DNA of 64,000 bases, from assembly GCA_948567375.1 (NCBI GenBank), contig OX419755.1, positions 47,138,291 to 47,202,290 on the forward strand. The letters are read 5' to 3'. Below, in pieces: positions 11,001-21,430 of this stretch; within the stretch, counting starts at the first letter, position 1, and the number at the start of each line of letters is the position of its first letter. The notes below the pieces were generated by a model, which saw only the letters and a program-made list of their open reading frames with translations, did no database searches and was not told the origin of the DNA. The position numbers and the translations under genes were made by a program. Source of the stretch: Lunularia cruciata. Its lineage: Eukaryota; Streptophyta; Marchantiopsida; Lunulariales; Lunulariaceae.

Positions 11001-13729
11001 GGCAGATGGTAGAGGAGCTCCATTTCATGGAGAACAAGGTGGTGGTAGAGGATCTACACGTAGTAGGGGTGCACTACCTGCCCTTACTTTTGATATAACC
11101 ATGGCTACTTGAATTGAGCAGTTGGAGCAAAGATTGACTAGCATACCCTTACTTAGAGGAGATCAGATTTGGGGTTTTGAGACTTCCACCGCATATATCG
11201 GTAATAGAAATGCCTTGGACTTCATGTGCGTAGAAGCATAGGTGGATGCATCTGCAATAGTGACTAGGAGTGTTGTACATGCTCTAGAGCTTAGAGTAGC
11301 ATCAATGGAGTTGGACCCACAAAGTGGAGAGGTTGGGAGACAAGTCAAACTTCCCCATTCTTTCACGCTCTCTAAGGCATTTCAGATGACATCTATGGCT
11401 CCTAGACATCCTAGTATAAGTGTGGTAGGTGGTGATGGGATGCATGATGGACTACCTACTAGTCAATCACCTACTACTACACTTAGTGAGTCTAGCACGA
11501 TGTTGGGGGCGGCTCAACTGATTATGCGCTATCCTTTATTTTAAGCCAATGACATGTGTACCACCTAGAGATGTATGGATCAATACATCTTTGGGAGCTT
11601 TTTGTCTAAATTCAGCCTGGTCACCCGATTGATAGGTCGGTGGTGAGAGCTCAAGCTATTGTGACAATAGCTAAGTCGTATGATGTGCTAATTGGGGGAG
11701 CAGTATTGTACCCCATGGGTTTCAGTATTGACTATTGGGAGGAGACAACCTCCTATAGACCAGGTTTTCAATCTGGTGAGAGACGAGTATGTCACCTACC
11801 AATACACTTTAGTAGTGGCAATTTTAGCTCACTACAGTTTGGGACCATGGCAGTATCAGTTTTAGCCTTTAGTGGTGCGGTTACTTGGCCTGGTGACTTA
11901 TTGGAGTGGAATGCCCATGTAGAGGATACTCCAATACCAAGAAAGATCACTTGAATTTGAGTACAAGTGAGATTGTTCCATCTACCTTGGATATTCCATT
12001 ATGGAGTTTAAAGGAGATATTGTAGTAGTACGCAAATTGGTTAGTGCAATAGGCTTGGAGTGGAGCCTTTGTACTACCAGGAGATGAGTGTGAGGATGAG
12101 CCTCTAGAGTTGATAACCTTGGCAACTCTAAATACCACACTCATTGCTTGGTAGTATCTAATAGAGAGAGTATATCTATTGGAGTTGTTTGGTGGGATTA
12201 GCACCGGACTAGTTGCGGTCCTACAAGTAGGTATACGAGTACTGAGGTACTTGTATGTGGAGAGAGATGAGATTGCTAGGCAAGTCTCTCTACATCATGT
12301 GTCACACTTGGCTTATTGATATCCTTAGTTATTATTGATGTCAGCAATCAAGGGTTACCAAAAGACCCTACCAACAGACATTTCCTTGTTGGGGGTGCAA
12401 GACTTGGAGAAACATGGTCCCATTCACTTGGTGATTGTTGGATGTCCATGTTAGGGACATACACGTGTTGGCCAAGGTTTGGGTCTTGAGGATGCATGTC
12501 CTGGTGTGTTTTTGGAGATGTTATGCATACTTTGATATCTCTAAGTCCATCAATAGTTTCTCTTGCTTAACTTTTGGAGAACATTCCTTTGATGGGTGAT
12601 TCTTGCACCAAAGTGATGGCAAGTACATTTCAAGTCCACTCTTGGATGGGACCTGCTGTATTGTTAGATGTAGCCAAAGTGGGATCACCGGCTCATTGTC
12701 TTCATCTTTTGTGGACAAACCTCTTATCTAGAGAGGTTCTATAACGCGCTTATGATGGGATTCAATGGATAGACCACATCATTGTTGATGACATCTTGGA
12801 TGTTGGGCGTTAGTCTCAGATAGTGGTAGTGGCTGATAGGTCACCTATGGTAATGGTGAACCTAGTTGGATAGCCTATAGCTATTTTTCTCACACTTATG
12901 AGTTTCCCAAGCTCTCATGCTTTTCAAGAGGGAGGTCTTGGACTGGTTTAGGACTCACATTTACAACAGTTGGTGGAGCCTAATGCCGATGAGAGAGAGT
13001 GGGTGATGGGTTTTCACAATAGTATTACCACTATTCTAGCAATGTTAGAGGCATCCAAGCATCAAGTGTTAGGTCAAGCTATGGACATGGACTTGGATTT
13101 TGAGCCTTGGCTTGGCAAAGCATCATAGGATGCGCTTGATAGGCATCATGGACACTTGTGAGCCCTGTGCTTATTGAGATAATTTAGGCACATGTTGGGG
13201 GCAATGGACCAAGTGGATATGGTAATCTTGGGACACAATGAGTAGCTACTAGGGAGAGTAGTTTACTTGAAGTCCATCCAGGTGAGTGTGGGCTATTTGG
13301 ATTACACCCTTGGTCTACTTGGGATGTTGCTAGAGGACATGTGGGGCTTGCAACCAAAGTGGAGAGGTTTTTTTCACACAAAGGTTGGGACCTTTAGTGG
13401 TCGAGAGCATGACACTTTTGCTCCCAAGGGCCCAATGTAACAGCCAATCAATACATCTTTTACTCTTATGACAATTATAGAGGATACTTGGGAGCCAGAT
13501 CTTGGACCCAAGCTTACAAGAGAGGAAAGATGGAGATTTTGGAGGTTCTTGAGGAGCTACACAAGTTGTTTTGCCTTTAGTATGAAGGATTTGGGTGCTC
13601 TAAAAAGACCTGGTATTTGGATTGAGCTGACTAGCAATACACTAGTTTATTGACATCCTTATTGATATAGTGATATGGAGAGGACATTGATTTCAAGTTG
13701 GAGTAGAAGCCTTTTTGAGGTTGGTTTGG

Positions 13730-14900
13730 TAAAGATTTCACATGGGAAGTATGCATCAGCTACAGTGATGCCAGCCAAGAAGGATATGCATGGCAACTAC
13801 ACAGATAGGCGGATGTGTGGAGATTACCATCCTATCAATTGATATACTAAGGCTTATTGCTATGTCATGCCAACACCAAAGGAGATATCTTTGATGCAAT
13901 TGTGCATGCAAAGGTCATCAGTACTTTGGATCATTGAACATAATACCATCCATTGCCAATTAGGGAGGAGGATAAGTCCAAGATAACATTTTGGGCTATT
14001 GATCCTCACGGCAAGGATGTGTTATATCAATGGAGATTCTTACCATTTGGATCAAAGAACACTCCTATTGAGTTCTAGAGGATCATGGACAAGATCCTAG
14101 TTGGATTGGATTTTTCTTGGTGTTATATTGATGACATTTTGGTTTATAGCACTATTGTGAAGGAGCATGAGAGACAATTGTTGGAGGTGTTTGAGAGGTT
14201 GAGATCTCATGGACTTGAATTACATCCTAGGAAGTGTAGGTTCTTCCACGAGCAGGTTGAGTATTTGGGTCACACTATCTACCTCGGAGGACTTGGCGTT
14301 CAGTAGACCAAGGTGGAGGCTATTGCATGTATTCCTGATTTACAAATGTGAGCAGATTGCAAGCATTCCTTGGGTTGGTGAACTTTTATCATCATTACGT
14401 TAGAAGATTCAGTGCTATTTCCAAGGCCTTGACCAAGCTGACCAAGTTTACGCAAGAGTGGTGTTGGGGAGATGAGCAAGAGAGAGATTTTTTAGAGCTC
14501 AAGGAGAGGTTGACATCTACTCCTATTTTGAGGAGACTGATCAGAGGACAACATTTCAAGTTCACATTGATTGGAGTATGTTAGTGCTCACCCAACATGA
14601 TGATGAGGGGAAGGAGTTTATGGTGGCATATGCTAGTCGCTCCAACAATTTAGTGGAGGCAAAGTATAATTCATATGAGGGAGAATGATTGGCATTAGTT
14701 TGGGCAATAACACATTTCCTATGTTACCTATTTTGTAACCCCTTTACTCTCATCATTGATCATTAGCCACTAAAGTGGTTGATGGAGTCCGACAAGCTTT
14801 CAAGGAAGCTTGCACAATGGGCTCTGATTTTACAAGAGTATGATTTCATGATTATTCATAAACATAGAGTGGTGAACCGTGATGTAGATGGGTTGAGTAG
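13730..14900 (+). pseudogene. reverse transcriptase and RNase H remnant of element A
   Basis: The catalytic YIDD box lies at about 14122-14135 within CYIDDILVYS, followed by typical Ty3/gypsy sequence (LHPRKCRFFHEQVEYLGHT, about 14220-14275) and by the connection segment ending FTLIGVC. RNase H-like sequence follows to about 14900, where the HKHRVVNRDVDGLSR end block can be recognised. This is a decayed remnant. Confidence 0.8.
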
Positions 14901-15069
14901 AAACCCATGTCTCAGCCAGTAGGATCAGACCGGAGCGCATTGCCATGGATAGATAGATGAGGAGATAGTGCTAAGTTGGCATGCATTTGGCTTTCTCTGT
15001 ATATTTTATGAGACTTTGGTGGTATCTCTCTTAGTGCATACAAGAGAATTTATTGAGGTCACATATCTA

Positions 15070-16900
15070 GAGAGTGGAGATAGTGGTACAATTTTAGCAA
15101 GACATTCATTATGATGTCTTAGTATGGACTATCTTTGCACTGGTGTTGTGGGTAGCACAATTGGGGCCAAGGAGAGAGATCGTGTCCTTCAGCAAGCTAA
15201 GCGGTTTAGATTGGAGGGCAGACATATTTTGCGTGTATGGGAGGATGGTAGAGTGAGAGTAGTACCACTTCCATCTTTGACTACAATTGATCCATCATGC
15301 TCATGAGCAGTTAGGACATCTTGGAGTAAAGCATACATATAGCTTACTCTAGAGTCATTATTGGTAGCATGGTATACCAACCAATGTACAATAGTTTGTT
15401 GATAGATGTGTAGTTTGTGACCAAGTTAGAGCATCATTCAATGCTCTTATGCCATAGTTTTACCCATTACCTATCATGAGATTGGGTTACCATTGGCTTT
15501 TGGATTTTGTTGGACCTTTACCATTGAATGCGAGACATCATTGGTATGTTTTGGTGATGGTAGAGCACTTCTCCAAGTAGATTGAGTTTGTAGCACTTCT
15601 TGACAAGTCCATTGAAGGGACGGCTTACTCATTCTTAGATCGGATTCTTAGTTATTTTGGTGCACCAACTGAGGTTTTGACTGATCAGGGTACAGAGTTC
15701 TTGGAAGGGTTTAAGGTCTTGTGTGATAAGGCTTTGATTGATCATTGTACTACCTCCCAAGATCACCCTAAGGTAGATAGCTTAACAAAGAGAGTGATTT
15801 GGAAAGTGAAGAGAGGATTACAAAAGTATGGTTTGCAGAGAGTCCACTTGGGAGATTGTGATCTTTAGTTACCTTGGTTGGCCATGGGCTATTGGTTCAG
15901 CCGGCAAGCTTCCTTAGCATCCTTCTCTCCTTACTTTCTACTTTATAGATGAGATCCAAATTTACTTGCAACCATTTGTGTAATACTCCAAGGACAAGAG
16001 AAGAGAGAGAAACACAATTTACACACTCAACATTTGGTGCCCCAAAGGAGCACCTTCTCTTTATTATATAGACAAAGAGGATCTACTCCAAGGAAGCTCC
16101 ACCATAGGATTAGGCATACAGATAGGTGACCTATCAGCAAGCTCCACCCCTGGATTACTTACTTGGATGGGTGACATGTCGGTCTAGGTCCTATGGTTGG
16201 TCAAACAAGCTTTGACCAAAGGGAATCTTTAGGGAATCTTCTTGTATGTCTCATAATCACGTAAGGTACCATTGGAAAGCTCTTGATGAGACAAACCAGG
16301 GGGTAAGGAAGGCCAACCTCATCCCCATTTGGGGGGGGGTATGCACATTTTTTAGGCCCTAATTCATCCGTTTAGGCCTTCGAAATTGCCTTCAAAGATT
16401 TTAGGCATATTTTTGTTCCTACTCTATTAGTAGAAGTCCACTTTTGGTGATAACTCTTTTTGATCTTTTTAGTCTATCATGTGTAACATCCTTCCAAATG
16501 TTACCAAACCAATTCTCACCTTTAAATCATATGTATAGCTATTAGTTCTAAGGTTCTCAAGTCTATTTTGGTTTCTACTCTATTAGTAGAAGTACTCTTT
16601 TGGTGATATTTCTATCTGATCTATTTTGACCATCATGTTTAACATCATTCCAGATGTTACCAAACCAAATTTCACATCTAGATCATATGGCTAGCTCTTG
16701 GTATTACAATTTGTCAAGATGTTATTGTAGTTTTGGACTTGGATGATCCAGATGTATGGATGGGCGCATGTTCTCAATGGGCCGAGATCTTTCAAAGACT
16801 AATGCCAATGGCCTTTGAGAACTTGGAAATTGCTCAGCATAGAGATACCTTACGTCATACTACTAATCAAGGAGGAGGTTATAGATCCTCAGTCCGTAGA
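15070..16900 (+). pseudogene. integrase remnant of element A, split by a solo LTR
   Basis: The first catalytic region is visible at about 15495-15590 (WLLDFVGPLP, VMVEHFSK) and the second at about 15677 (TDQGTEFLEGF). The solo LTR at 15979-16708 separates these from the C-terminal part (VVLDLDDPDVWMGACSQWAE, from about 16725). The family assignment is firm. The uninterrupted order is visible in the sister copy at 63595-63996. Confidence 0.75.
15979..16708 (+). mobile_element. solo LTR, 730 bp, copy 1, inserted in element A integrase
   Basis: It begins TGTAATACTCC and ends GGTATTACA, the expected TG...CA ends, and is flanked on both sides by the 5-bp duplication ATTTG (15974-15978 and 16709-16713). 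The sister element at 63730-63770 has an unbroken sequence at the same point, so the empty site is known. No internal coding region is present. Two relatives lie at 49199-49783 and 54372-54969. The exact duplication suggests it is younger than element A. Confidence 0.9.
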
Positions 16901-16959
16901 TTTCATCTAGGGGTCATGTATATCTATAACAGACAACATCAACAACACTTGATGTTTCT

Positions 16960-17280
16960 ACAGGCCACACTATCTTGAGAGTGTGCAAGGTTTTTCCATT
17001 TGGAGTTCTTGTGTTGGAAGGACGTGATGGAGTTGTTTGGAAGGATCATGTGTACAATTGTGCGCCATGCCACCTCCCAAACATTGATGGTACTATGGAC
17101 CCAAGCTTAGCACTTGTACAAGCAGACTTGAGGTGTATGTTATGTGGCTCTTCTGGTGGAGCTGCTACTATGTTAGTGAATGATAGTTATTTGAGAGGAT
17201 GGAATGTGGCATGTATGACTCCTCCCCACACTGTGGTTTCTCAAGAACAATGGTTATGTCCTAGATGTACTTGATTTATA
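16960..17280 (+). pseudogene. post-integrase segment and PHD-finger-like remnant of element A
   Basis: A short segment resembling the small barrel after integrase (LRVCKVFPFGVLVLEGRDG, then VVWKDHVYNCAPCHLPNID) is followed by a Cys/His-rich stretch of PHD type: LRCMLCGSS, then MACMTPP-like sequence, then QWLCPRC just before the end. The fuller form of this segment is at 63191-63415. In chromoviruses a chromodomain usually sits at this position. The remnant is decayed, but the spacing to integrase is the same as in the sister copy. Confidence 0.65.
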
Positions 17281-17443
17281 GTTAGTTCATCCTTTATATG
17301 GTATAGATTGTAAACATGCAACTAAAGATGTGGCTCAATACCACCCTGCCTCCTGATCTTTGCCTATCATAGGGTATACCTTATACTTGGAGAAGATGGC
17401 TATCTGGAGTTAGAGGGACCTAAATGCCAGCTAGAAGGACAAT

Positions 17444-17528
17444 TGTGGCACTTTAGAGTTTATGTATGACTTATGTGTTAGTTTTGCTTCTATAGTGTAT
17501 GATGTTGATAGCAATATATGTTGTCTAG

Positions 17529-17584
<56 letters not shown>

Positions 17585-18130
17585 GCACAATATTTGTCAT
17601 GCCATTTGTAGTATCACATCTAGATTGCTTGGACATTGGAGTTGTAGTAATAGTGGTTAGAGGTATTTTAGCAGTTACTCATAGATTACTTTCCGATGGT
17701 TAGATTATTTAGGTATTGACTTCATGGTGTGACTCATCGTCACTTTGCACATTGGGTGTGCTATCAGCGGGACCGTTAGGGTTTGAGACCTAGCTCAAGT
17801 CCAAGGGGTATACTTTCAAAGTATAGCTCCATAAAGCTCACTTATCTGATGTTGAGCCTTCGAGTTCCTGCCTATGGTGGACAAATGCCAACAAGCATCA
17901 CCTGGATTCTCTTAGCTAGAGTGGATGTGGCTTGATTGTAGTTAGTGCACAATTGATTACAATTTATCTAGTAACAAATCAAGTATTGATCTAAGTTGAG
18001 TTGATTTGAGTGGTATAAACAAATTGACTTATTGTGGCACTTTAGAGTTTATGTATGATATATGTGTGAGTTGTGCTTCTATAGTGTATGATGTTGACAA
18101 TGATGTATGTTGTGTAATGATGTATATATG
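17444..18130 (+). repeat. 3' LTR of element A
   Basis: The LTR starts at TGTGGCACTTTAG. In the sister copy at 63022 the same start follows a purine tract (AGGGGGGCGA), as expected at a polypurine tract/LTR border. The first ~100 bp recur at the other end (18029-18130), a pattern also seen in two further LTRs of the family. The middle part aligns with the 5' remnant at 8610-8990. The right edge is approximate. Confidence 0.7.
17530..17582. repeat. (AT)n microsatellite
   Basis: An uninterrupted AT dinucleotide tract of about 53 bp lies inside the 3' LTR of element A. It replaces the single ATGTATATATGC-type sequence seen at this point in the sister LTR, so it expanded locally. Confidence 0.95.
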
Positions 18131-19640
18131 CAAGACATGTATAAAGTTGATTAACCCTTAACCTATTCTAAATTATTTTTCAAACAAAAGAATATTAGGT
18201 TCACAAACACACATCTACTGAACAAAAACAATAAAATGATATTCTCTTAATTTTCTGAATCATTGCTTTTATTGTATTTATTAATATCTACTTAACAAGA
18301 ATAATAAAATGATCTGCTCTTAATTTTTGAAATCATTTTTTTATATGATACACATTTAATTAAAATCTTGTGTTTTATATCTTGTTTGTAAATGTGGAAT
18401 AGAAAAGTCAGCACTGAACCAAGTATTACATTTTTCAATATGATTACATAAATTAGAAAAGATATCTAGAGAAACTGAAATCTATTGCAATGTATTATTT
18501 GAAGAAAAATGAATGAGTATATTATAGGAAAAAATAATTTTTATAAAGTGTAAGTAATGTGACTAGAAAGGAAAGTTTATGGAATGGGATAGACAGAAAA
18601 TAAACTAAGTTGGGTGAGCTTATGTCAAAGTAACTAAAAAGTTTAACAAATTGGTTAACGTTCAAGCCAAATAATTTAGCATTAGTTGGAATAGATAGTA
18701 AATATTGTGCATGCTTGGCTGCATAGATGAAATTATTATAATATTAATGATAGTGGTTTTACCATGTGCTGTTATATCAAGTACAGTTTAACAAGGTAAA
18801 TATAAAACTTTTTTACTTAAAATCTTCCTTGAAATTTTTTTTCAAAGGATTATGATATAAAGTATGGTAGACCGTACCCAATCTATATCATATATGTAAA
18901 AACCTACCATGTACCATAGAGAGATAATTATAAAAATATTACATAATCATAAAATTAACTATTAGAGATAAATTAAAGACGACAACCCATCTAAAGCTAG
19001 CCTTATATTATTTTATATTAAAAATATATTTAATAGCTCATTTATAAAGTAAATTACCAATTTGATGTAATAAGCTAGCGAGTATTTAATTAACAACTAA
19101 TAATTGCTAAAGAAATTAAAATACTATTAGTATTAGTGATAATTTTCTGGAGAATAAGTCCAAAAAATATGTTTAGTATTTTGAATGACCTTTCTAAATT
19201 TAGTTTACATAGTGAGGAACAGGTATAATCTAAGTCAAGCATAATAGCAAGAAAATACTGAAAAATATAATTAACTCTGGTGTAATCTCTTCAATTTTTA
19301 TATACAAAATAACCCAACGAAGCCCTCAATGAATTGTATAAATTCCCTTTGCGTTTTAATTAAGGCTGATCATGAATAGTAAATACATCACTCCGGAATT
19401 GATTTTGAATAGTTTTTGAGATTTAAAGACAGAATGAAATCCTTAAATTTGAGTCCACTAAATGAAGTTCCTTTAAAAGTCCTTAAAGTTTTCTCCGAAT
19501 CATGAAATCAGTATACTGTGGGGTGACACGCCATCCATACACAACTCTTGTACGATATTAAAGGGAGAGCTCTGATAATTATCACTTCTATGGAGAAGTG
19601 TATCTCGAGTCAAATTTTGTAATACTCGAGATTGTAGTAA
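18131..19640. other. AT-rich intergenic stretch
   Basis: The sequence is very AT-rich and dense in stop codons on both strands. I see no gene, RNA gene or repeat that I can support. Confidence 0.5.
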
Positions 19641-19647
19641 GCAGTAT

Positions 19648-20074
19648 GTGGAATTAATTTTCAATAAAGCATGGTCATTTGATATGATATGTTATGATAA
19701 TCAGAGCAACAAAGTTACCATTTATTTTAGACATATCAATCAAATTGTTTCATGGTTGAACCCCAATCTTCATCGTAGTATCCAAGACGTGCATAGGATG
19801 GCAAAGATGATGGGAAGTACTTCATATGAGGATAGGAAGATCTTAATTTGGGTGGCATTTAATTTGCTAAAAATTGGTTATAAAATCCAAAAAGTTGGGT
19901 AGATGCAAGGAGTTGATGCTTGCTTTAGTTGCACTACTAGGAGTGACGAGTTTTGGTTTGAAATCAAGTACTGTATCACCAAGGCGTACGGAAACATCAA
20001 ATGAGCGTTCATTCTTAAAAACAGACCTATCCTTAGATGTGAATCTTGTATTAGAGTTTATGATTCGATCTTAG
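19648..20074 (+). other. unrecognised open frames, possible gene or element fragment
   Basis: An 84-codon frame (19648-19902) contains patterned sequence such as SWLNPNLHRSIQDVHRMAKM and is less AT-biased than its flanks. An overlapping frame continues to 20074. I do not recognise a family. It could be a relic exon or a transposon fragment, as it is followed directly by a LINE 3' tail. There is no start context or splice pattern that makes it convincing. Confidence 0.25.
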
Positions 20075-20184
20075 GTTCAAATGGCATAAGGAATATAATA
20101 CAGTTTCATACTTGAAGTGGATTCCCCCTCACCAGGTGATGTTTAGAGTTTATGATGTGATGCAGCTTCGTTTCATCCTCCTCC

Positions 20185-20400
20185 CCTAGGATTTTATATG
20201 TCAAACGAGAAGAAGGCGACCGCATGTGAGAACACGAAAGATGGGAAGGCCCCATCAAGCCCAAGCCGTACAACGTACAAGGAGGAGACATGCGGGTAAA
20301 ATGGGGATAAGCCCCCAATAGTATAGGTAAGAGTAGGAGGAATCGGCCTTACAACATTTAAGATATCTGAACTTATGCAAGTGCAATGGTTTGCAAACAA
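20185..20400 (-). mobile_element. second 3' tail fragment of the RT/RLE-type LINE
   Basis: On the minus strand it aligns with the 3' end of the LINE at 7220-7390 and with the fragment at 7660-7860. Shared blocks are AGATATCTTA, CTATTGGGGGCTTA, TTGTACGG, TTGATGGGG and a distal GCGGTCGCCTTCTT shared with the 7660 copy. It is a third copy of the same family in the window, extremely 5'-truncated. Confidence 0.75.
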
Positions 20401-21430
20401 CTAGAGTATCCGAATCGTGCACTTAGCAATCTGCTACATGTCGTATGTCATATAATCTGCTAAATGTCAAACGTGCACTTAGCAATCTGCTACTCGTGAT
20501 GGAGTCTATAATAAAAAAAAGTAGTACTTTTGCTACTAGAAGAGTGGGCCAAATTGACATCGTAGGTGGAGAGAAATAGCGAACCTTAGAGCATGAAAGG
20601 AGGCCAGGGAGGGATAATTCATGTGAGAGAGTGCGCTTGATATAGCGGACTTGAGAGGCAGCACTCTTGTCGCCAAGGAGATAAAACAAAGTCTGTAAGT
20701 CCAGTACGAGGGGAGGGGAGCGAACGCCCGGACGGAAAAATTTGAATTCGTTGTGGAGAAGTAGGAAAGCGTGGACTTGATGCGTTGATGGTGATTTGGC
20801 GATTCGATCTCGCATTATTATTCGGTGCAGCACTTGATCGGTGAATCGGCGTCATCCGCAGATTGAGGCAAGTTTCGAAAGCTTGCTTCGTACGGGGAAG
20901 GAAGGAAGGACAAGAAAACAACGATGATATTTGCACACGACGAGGACGCGTTCTCGACGTTTTGAATTGTGCAGGCATGACGCCGCCTGCAGCAGATGAA
21001 ACGTCGGGAATGGATGTTATTCCGTTTCGAGGTGGAGCAATGCGGAAAGAAACCACGTAGCGTCGAGGGGGTGTAGGGTTTAAAACTGATCGACCCACTA
21101 GACTCGACGATCTTCTACAGGTGGAAATTTTTGAGAGGTCTGAAATAGGCAGAGCGGTTCTTGAGGTTAAGAATATTGGTTTCAAGACATGGATAGGACT
21201 GAGAGGAGAGTTGGAGTGATCATAATGGTGGAATGGAATTCTAGATGGAAATGTAGGGGCGAGCCTACTCCTCTAGGGTGAAATGTGTGTGTGTTTGATC
21301 AAGGAAACTGACTCGCTCATAATGTGAGTCTCATGCGCCATATGCTCGAAGTGTTTTTGGAGGAATGAGGTCTTGAAGTCTTAAGGCGTGCGGGAAAGCG
21401 AGCTCTTTTGTGTTTAACGAAATATTCAGG
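20401..21430 (+). promoter_or_regulatory. presumed promoter and 5' UTR region of GCP2
   Basis: This kilobase is GC-richer than the neighbouring intergenic DNA and leads directly into the GCP2 start. Open frames on both strands are Ser/Pro/Arg-rich without domains and look like composition artefacts. I cannot point to a definite core promoter element. Confidence 0.35.

Larger units (their letters stand above)
8610..18130 (+). mobile_element. element A: decayed Ty3/gypsy LTR retrotransposon with PHD-like pol terminus
   Basis: The plus-strand order is LTR remnant (about 8610-8990), leader, gag with two CCHC knuckles, protease region, reverse transcriptase, RNase H, integrase, a PHD-like segment and a 3' LTR (about 17444-18130). 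The gag-PR-RT-RH-IN order and the YIDD reverse-transcriptase box place it in Ty3/gypsy. The two LTR regions share long blocks such as GTTAGGGTTTGAGACCTAGC (8739 and 17777) but have clearly drifted apart, so it is an old insertion. The coding region has many breaks, well over ten by eye, and the copy is a fossil. A solo LTR of another family has inserted at 15979-16708 with a 5-bp duplication. Confidence 0.85.

Noticed and set aside
20619-21185. 188-codon minus-strand frame rich in Ser, Pro and Arg
   Set aside because: It lies in the GC-richer GCP2 promoter region. The composition explains the open frame and there is no family resemblance.
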